DNA of 64,000 nucleotides. Source: Pseudomonadota bacterium. Its GTDB lineage: Bacteria > Pseudomonadota > Gammaproteobacteria > Ga0077536. Under the pieces are notes generated by a model. It did no database searches. It saw nothing but the letters and a program-made list of their open reading frames with translations, and was not told the DNA's origin. Positions within the stretch are counted from its first letter, which is position 1. Every line of letters starts with the position of its first letter. This document shows positions 60,274 to 64,000 of this stretch, in pieces. Position numbers and translations under genes: made by a program. Where the stretch lies: positions 37,142-101,141 of the forward strand of contig JADJYF010000017.1 of NCBI GenBank assembly GCA_016719885.1, in the 5' to 3' direction.

Positions 60274-61068
60274 ATGTCGATCATTGCCATCCATCGCGGC
60301 GCCGTCGCGCGCCTGTGTCTGTTGCTGCTGGTGCTGGGTGTCGCGGCGTGTGGCCAGGGCAAGCATGACGACAGCTATTTCCCGCTCGAGCCCGGCAGCC
60401 GCTGGCAGTATCGCGTCGAGCGCACCACCATGGATGGCCGCCGCGAACTGCGTCACGCCTTGTCGGTGCTGGACCCGCTCGCCAATCAGCCGGCCGATCT
60501 GCGCGTGCGCGCGACGCTCGACGGGCAACGCTATCTTTATCGCATCAACGACGACGGCACATGGCGCGTCGGCGTCGAGCGCAGCCGTGGTCCGCGCGCC
60601 GCCGACGACGACCAACCACAAATGGTCATGCTGCTGCATCCGGCGCTTGCGCAAGAGTGGAAGGCCGCAGCGCCACCGCCGTGCTGAGAGCTCGGCGGCG
60701 CCGTGGAGACGCTGTTCCGCGTGCAGGTGCCGCTGGTAATGCGCTTCCGCGTCGCGGCGCTCGACGCAGTTGCCAGCACGCCGGCTGGCGACTTCGAGCG
60801 CTGCCTGCTGCTCGAAGGCCAGGGCCAGGCCGACAGCGATCCGGCAACGGCGTCGGCGCCACGCACACTCGAAGCGACGACGCGTGGAGCGGCATGCGCC
60901 GGGCGTCGGCCTGTGCGGAGGGAACGCCACTGAACAGACCAGCGCCAAGGGTCCCAAGCGGGCCTGCTGGTGATGGAACCCGACGATTGGAGTCGGCCCC
61001 GATCGCGGCCTGATCCGGCGCGGCGGACGACGCCTGTCGACACCCAGCAGCATTGCGCTGACCGCTGA
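60274..61068 (+). pseudogene. Lipoprotein, frameshifted
   Basis: From the ATG at 60274 a signal peptide with lipobox LGVAAC (lipidated Cys) is followed by FPLEPGSRWQYRVERTTMDG, ATLDGQRYLYRINDDGTWRV and MVMLLHPALAQEWK. This frame then stops. In a second frame the sequence continues with DAVASTPAGDFERCLLLEGQ and DPATASAPRTLEATTR, and further fragments run to about 61068. An outer-membrane or periplasmic lipoprotein with a beta-rich domain is likely. I do not recognise a family function. Confidence 0.55.
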
Positions 61069-61167
61069 AAATGATTAACGTTGCGCCCTGGTTTTATGAC
61101 CTGTCTTGCCGGGAAACGTGGATAATACGTGACGTCGAAGCAATGCGCGCGACACGGACAAGAGGTG

Positions 61168-62195
61168 GTTAACGGCCAACGCAAAGAAGAAATCTTCCGC
61201 CAAGCAGAAGGCAAGCCCACGTGCCCCGGTAAAGAAGAAGACGCCGGCGTCGAAACCAGGCAAGAAGGCTGCGCCTGCCAAGGCGGCGGCCAAGAAAGCA
61301 CCGGCCAAGAAGGCTGTCGCGAAAAAAAGCTCTATTAGGCGCTGGTCAAGAAGGCCGCCCCGCCCCACACGCCAGCCAAACCATGAAAGGCAGCGAAGAA
61401 GGTCGTCGCCAAAGCGGCGCCCAGGCCCGCCGCCGAGCCAAGCCCGCAGTGACCACGGTCCGCGCCGCCGAAAAGCCGCGCCGGCCAAGACGCCTGCGCC
61501 CAAGACCTGCTCCGAAGCCCGTTATGAAGAAGCCCGAATTGCCGAAGGCGGCAGCGCCACTAAGCCCGTCGCCGCGCCCCCGCTCCCGCTGCGGCACCGG
61601 CGCTGGCCAAGGCCGCCAAGAAAGTTACCCCTGCCAAAGAGACCCGCGTGCGCAAGAAAGCCAGCGACACCGATACCCCGCCTGCCCAGGTGGCGCGCCG
61701 CGACCGCGATAGGCCAAGGCCCCGACGCATGAGCCGAAGCAAGCCGCCGCGCGCCCGCAGGATCAATCTCGACGAAGTTGGTTGCGCCGCCGGCTACGCG
61801 TCGAGCAAGGACGCAGAGTATACGAACCCCATGCAGCTCCTGTATTTCCGCAACAAGCTGCAACTGGCGCGACGGATTGACCGCCGAATCACAGGAAACC
61901 CCTCGATCATCTGGTGTTCCGAGATCCGCGACGTCGGCGACGAAGCTGGAATTGCGCCAGCCGCGAGTCGGACTAACATCCTCGGAATTGGCACGCGCGA
62001 TCGTTACCGCAAGCTGCTCAAGAAGATCGACGACGCCACTGGCTCATCGAAGAACGGCTGCCATGGGTCTCGGGCGGAAGAGACCGGTGAAGACATCGGT
62101 CCGCGCGCTTCGAGGCGTCCGATCGCTACGCCCACGGTCGACGCGCGGTGGAACGCCGCGAGTTCTCCCAGAAGCTGTTTCGCGACGATCGTTGA
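61168..62195 (+). pseudogene. dksA: DksA with Lys/Ala/Pro-rich N-terminal extension, frameshifted
   Basis: The 5' part (about 61168-61500) encodes a Lys-Ala-Pro-rich tract such as KKTPASKPGKKAAPAKAAAK, histone-tail-like. After a less clear stretch, the DksA core is readable from about 61830: NPMQLLYFRNKLQLAR, SEIRDVGDEA, IGTRDRYRKLLKKIDDA, a broken zinc-finger segment near CHGSRAEETGEDIG, RRPIATPTVDA and SQKLFRDD before a TGA at 62195. DksA binds RNA polymerase through its secondary channel and mediates ppGpp control. Long basic N-terminal extensions are known in Xanthomonadaceae and relatives. At least four frame breaks occur, so the true product length is uncertain. Confidence 0.65.
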
Positions 62196-62349
62196 GTTCG
62201 GTCGCGACGCCCCGTCGCGCCGAAATTGCCGCCACGCGTCGCGGCCATGGCAACGAGCAGGATGCGGTATAGTACGGTCGAGTGACGATATCCGCGTGAC
62301 ACTTCGTCAGTCGGCTGACAGCAGCGGCGGTATAAAGAAGCGGCGGAGC

Positions 62350-63020
62350 AAACATACTTGTCGTCGAAGATCAGCGCGCGGTCGCGCGCCCTCCTGCGCT
62401 GGCGCCTGCGCGGGCTCGGTCACGAGTCGGTCGGCATCGCCAAAGACGGCAACGAGGGGCGATAGAACGCGCGCGCGAACTGCGTCCCGATCTGATCCTG
62501 ATGGACATCCGTCCTCGGCGATGGCATGACGGCATCGTAGCCGAACACCGCATCCGCACCCAGTACGACATCCCGGTGGGTAAGCCGCTGTCGGCTACGC
62601 CGACCGCGATCGGATCCGATCGAGCGAGTGACACCCTGCCCCGCCGGCTTCATCAACAAGCCGTTCACCACCAAGGACCTGCTGACCACCATCAACCTCG
62701 CCCTGCACAAGCAGGAAGAGGCGTCAGCAGGATGAGGTCGGCAACCGCGAGGGCAAGGACCAGGAAGGATCCATCACCGCCGATCGCGACGCCTGCATCA
62801 CTTTCAACAATCGTCGTGCCGAACGCCTGACTGGCCGACGCGTGACGCGCTGGTCGGCCAGCAACGCAGCTAACATTCCCTCGCGACGCTGTAACGAGTT
62901 GAAACGCCAACGATGCTAGCGCGGTTAAACGCACCTTCAAACTCAATGCCGAACAGGCGGTGCTGGCCGACGACACCAGCGCGGCAACGACACCTTGAAG
63001 CCCTCACCGACGCCCGCGGC
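62350..63020 (+). pseudogene. Response regulator receiver, then PAS-like domain, frameshifted
   Basis: Joined frames read ILVVEDQ, WRLRGLGHESVGIAKDGNE, RARELRPDLILMDIR (phospho-acceptor Asp), a DGMDGI stretch, RTQYDIPV and CPAGFINKPFTTKDLLTTIN with the conserved Lys. This is a typical CheY-like receiver. It is followed by SITADRDACITFNNRRAERL, a PAS start. This may be one protein (receiver-PAS) or two. Frame breaks occur about every 60-120 bases. Its output and partner kinase are unknown. Confidence 0.5.
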
Positions 63021-63389
63021 CAGTAAGCCTTCATGTCGCGCTGCGTACGAGCGAATCGACCACCCGCGCGAGCCCCCGCCGCGCCGTCAAGAAGCCAGCA
63101 ATGCGCTGTGCGCTTCAGGGTTCGATTAGCGTTGATGGCTACTGTGCCGGTCGACAAGCAGTCGAAGCTGCTGCTTACGTCACACCTGATGGCCGACGAG
63201 ATCCCTGAAACCACGCCACGGTGTCAGTGACGCGCGGCCACCTGCGTGCGACCAGCGACCACGACCACGCGCCAGCCTGTGCGGCGTGGTGCGCGCGTGG
63301 CGCGGTCAGCAACAGGCGCCCGACGGTCACGAGCGAGATCTGGGTAACATCCGCGCCGAGTATCGATCGCCGCGTGATCCCCGTGGCCA

Positions 63390-63720
63390 CGCCGGTGCCG
63401 GGCTGACGGTAACGTGACGGTCGCGCTGCTGGTGTTCGAATCACCCGCTGGGCTTCGGCCATTGTCGGCCTGTGTGCTGCAGCAGATCTTACGGGCCTAC
63501 GCGCGCCGAAATCGTTGGTGCAGGCACTCGCCAGCGGCCAGCCCGAAGAGTGGTCGCGCATGTCATCGGCATCGCGGTCAACACTGCGCGCACCTATCTC
63601 AAGCACATCTTCATCTCGTTTGGCGCCAAGCGGCAGTCGGAACCTGTCCACCGTCGAAACCGGTCCGGGCCGCACCGCCGCCTTGCTCGAAGATCCGCAT
63701 CAGGCTTGCTGCCCGCCGCC
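63390..63720 (+). pseudogene. LuxR-type HTH transcriptional regulator, C-terminal part, frameshifted
   Basis: Near 63480-63680 the frames combine to AEI, SLVQALASGQPEE, then VIGIAVNTARTYLKHIFISF and GAKRQSE-VH, the recognisable LuxR helix-turn-helix (GIxxNTxRTxLKxIFxKxGxxRQxEL). The N-terminal sensor half upstream (63030-63390) cannot be read reliably. The gene would be a DNA-binding regulator downstream of a receiver/PAS gene, so the two could belong to one signalling unit, but this region is too damaged to be sure. Confidence 0.45.
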
Positions 63721-63768
63721 GGCGTCTCTGATCTCGCGCGGTCGCCGTTCTGTTAATCGTTCTGCGTC

Positions 63769-63788
63769 CAACGCCGTGGACGGCGTTG
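63769..63788. terminator. Hairpin before the last gene
   Basis: CAACGCC (63769-63775) pairs with GGCGTTG (63782-63788) around a 6-base loop, after the LuxR-type gene. No T run follows, so it is only weak evidence of termination. Confidence 0.35.
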
Positions 63789-63810
63789 CATTCATCAAAG
63801 GAGTTTGGAT

Positions 63811-64000
63811 ATGGATATCCTTTCACGCCTCGGCGCCTGCGCGCCGGTCTTTCCGGCCTGTGTCTCGCCCCCATGCTCCGCCGTGCATGCCAGCACGCTG
63901 GTGGCGTTCAGCTTTTCGACGATGCCGCCGGTGTGGTCTGACGCCGCGCTCCCGCACGCTCGCCGCGGCCTCGCCAGTGCGTATTCGAGCGACGATCCGG
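63811..64000 (+). CDS. Start of an exported protein, incomplete
   Basis: An AAAGGAG ribosome site lies 8 bases before the ATG at 63811 (MDILSRLGACAP). The frame shows a possible signal peptide if a single base shift is allowed (LSGLCLAPML). The gene runs off the window. Family not recognisable. Confidence 0.3.
   Translation, partial: MDILSRLGACAPVFPACVSPPCSAVHASTLVAFSFSTMPPVWSDAALPHARRGLASAYSSDDP

Noticed and set aside
61140..61500. Separate histone H1-like gene
   Set aside because: The Lys/Ala/Pro tract runs towards a DksA core on the same strand, and known DksA proteins carry such extensions, so one gene is the simpler reading.
1..64000. tRNA, rRNA, phage integrase or insertion-sequence transposase genes
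   Set aside because: I looked for cloverleaf-like arms, 16S/23S landmarks, DDE/tyrosine recombinase motifs and found none that I could support.

Overview
The window is 64 kb of GC-rich proteobacterial DNA. Gene content (gatB, gltA, a short cytosolic chemoreceptor, PilZ, a PEP-CTERM protein, DksA with a Lys/Ala/Pro-rich N-terminal extension, REP-like palindromes) points to a gammaproteobacterium of a hydrocarbon- or aromatic-degrading type. I cannot place it to order from sequence alone. Genes are dense, with few gaps over 300 bases. I saw no tRNA, rRNA, CRISPR array, insertion sequence or phage.

1-23.7 kb: the 3' end of gatB, an orphan RpfF-like DSF synthase, gltA, a PAS-chemoreceptor, and many single catabolic enzymes. 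These include two flavin-dependent LLM oxidoreductases, an enol-lactonase, a ThDP enzyme overlapping a quinone reductase, an HCCA-isomerase-like DsbA protein, a VOC ring-cleaving dioxygenase, GSTs, an SDR, an esterase, an FAD monooxygenase and a dienelactone hydrolase. A PEP-CTERM protein and a BT1-type transporter also lie here.

23.8-26 kb: a three-gene MNIO/RiPP (bufferin, Hvf) cluster on the minus strand. It has a secreted Cys-rich precursor with four CGxxC units, a DUF692 modifying enzyme and its DUF2063 partner (frameshifted). An ECF-type promoter match (GTAACT-N16-CGAA) lies upstream. It is the most interesting locus here.

26-40.4 kb: gamma-glutamyltransferase, small proteins, an MFS transporter, an overlapping DUF7064/aminoglycoside-phosphotransferase-like pair, a thiolase-like protein, YajD, a SnoaL protein, a 269-bp MITE-like element with nested inverted repeats, a third LLM oxidoreductase, a broken MATE pump, and an overlapping terC-PAP2-dgkA operon.

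40.5-57 kb: an aromatic catabolic island. An intradiol and a VOC dioxygenase come first. Next are dmpB, C, E, F, G and H (catechol meta-cleavage to pyruvate and acetyl-CoA), an HsaA-like monooxygenase with a decayed VOC neighbour, a LysR regulator, and a multicomponent phenol hydroxylase dmpKLMNOPQ. Together they would turn phenol into catechol, open the ring at the extradiol position and feed central metabolism through the oxalocrotonate branch. No dmpD and no tautomerase dmpI are visible here.

57.1-64 kb: homologous genes are readable (DUF2780, CaiB/BaiF CoA-transferase, two cytochromes c, a lipoprotein, dksA, a response regulator/PAS protein, a LuxR-type HTH), but nearly every one is broken by many single-base indels while codon-level similarity persists. 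This looks more like a low-quality contig end than biological decay, and calls there are correspondingly weak.

Two palindromic repeat families are scattered through intergenic gaps. One of them repeatedly supplies the stop codon of the adjacent gene.
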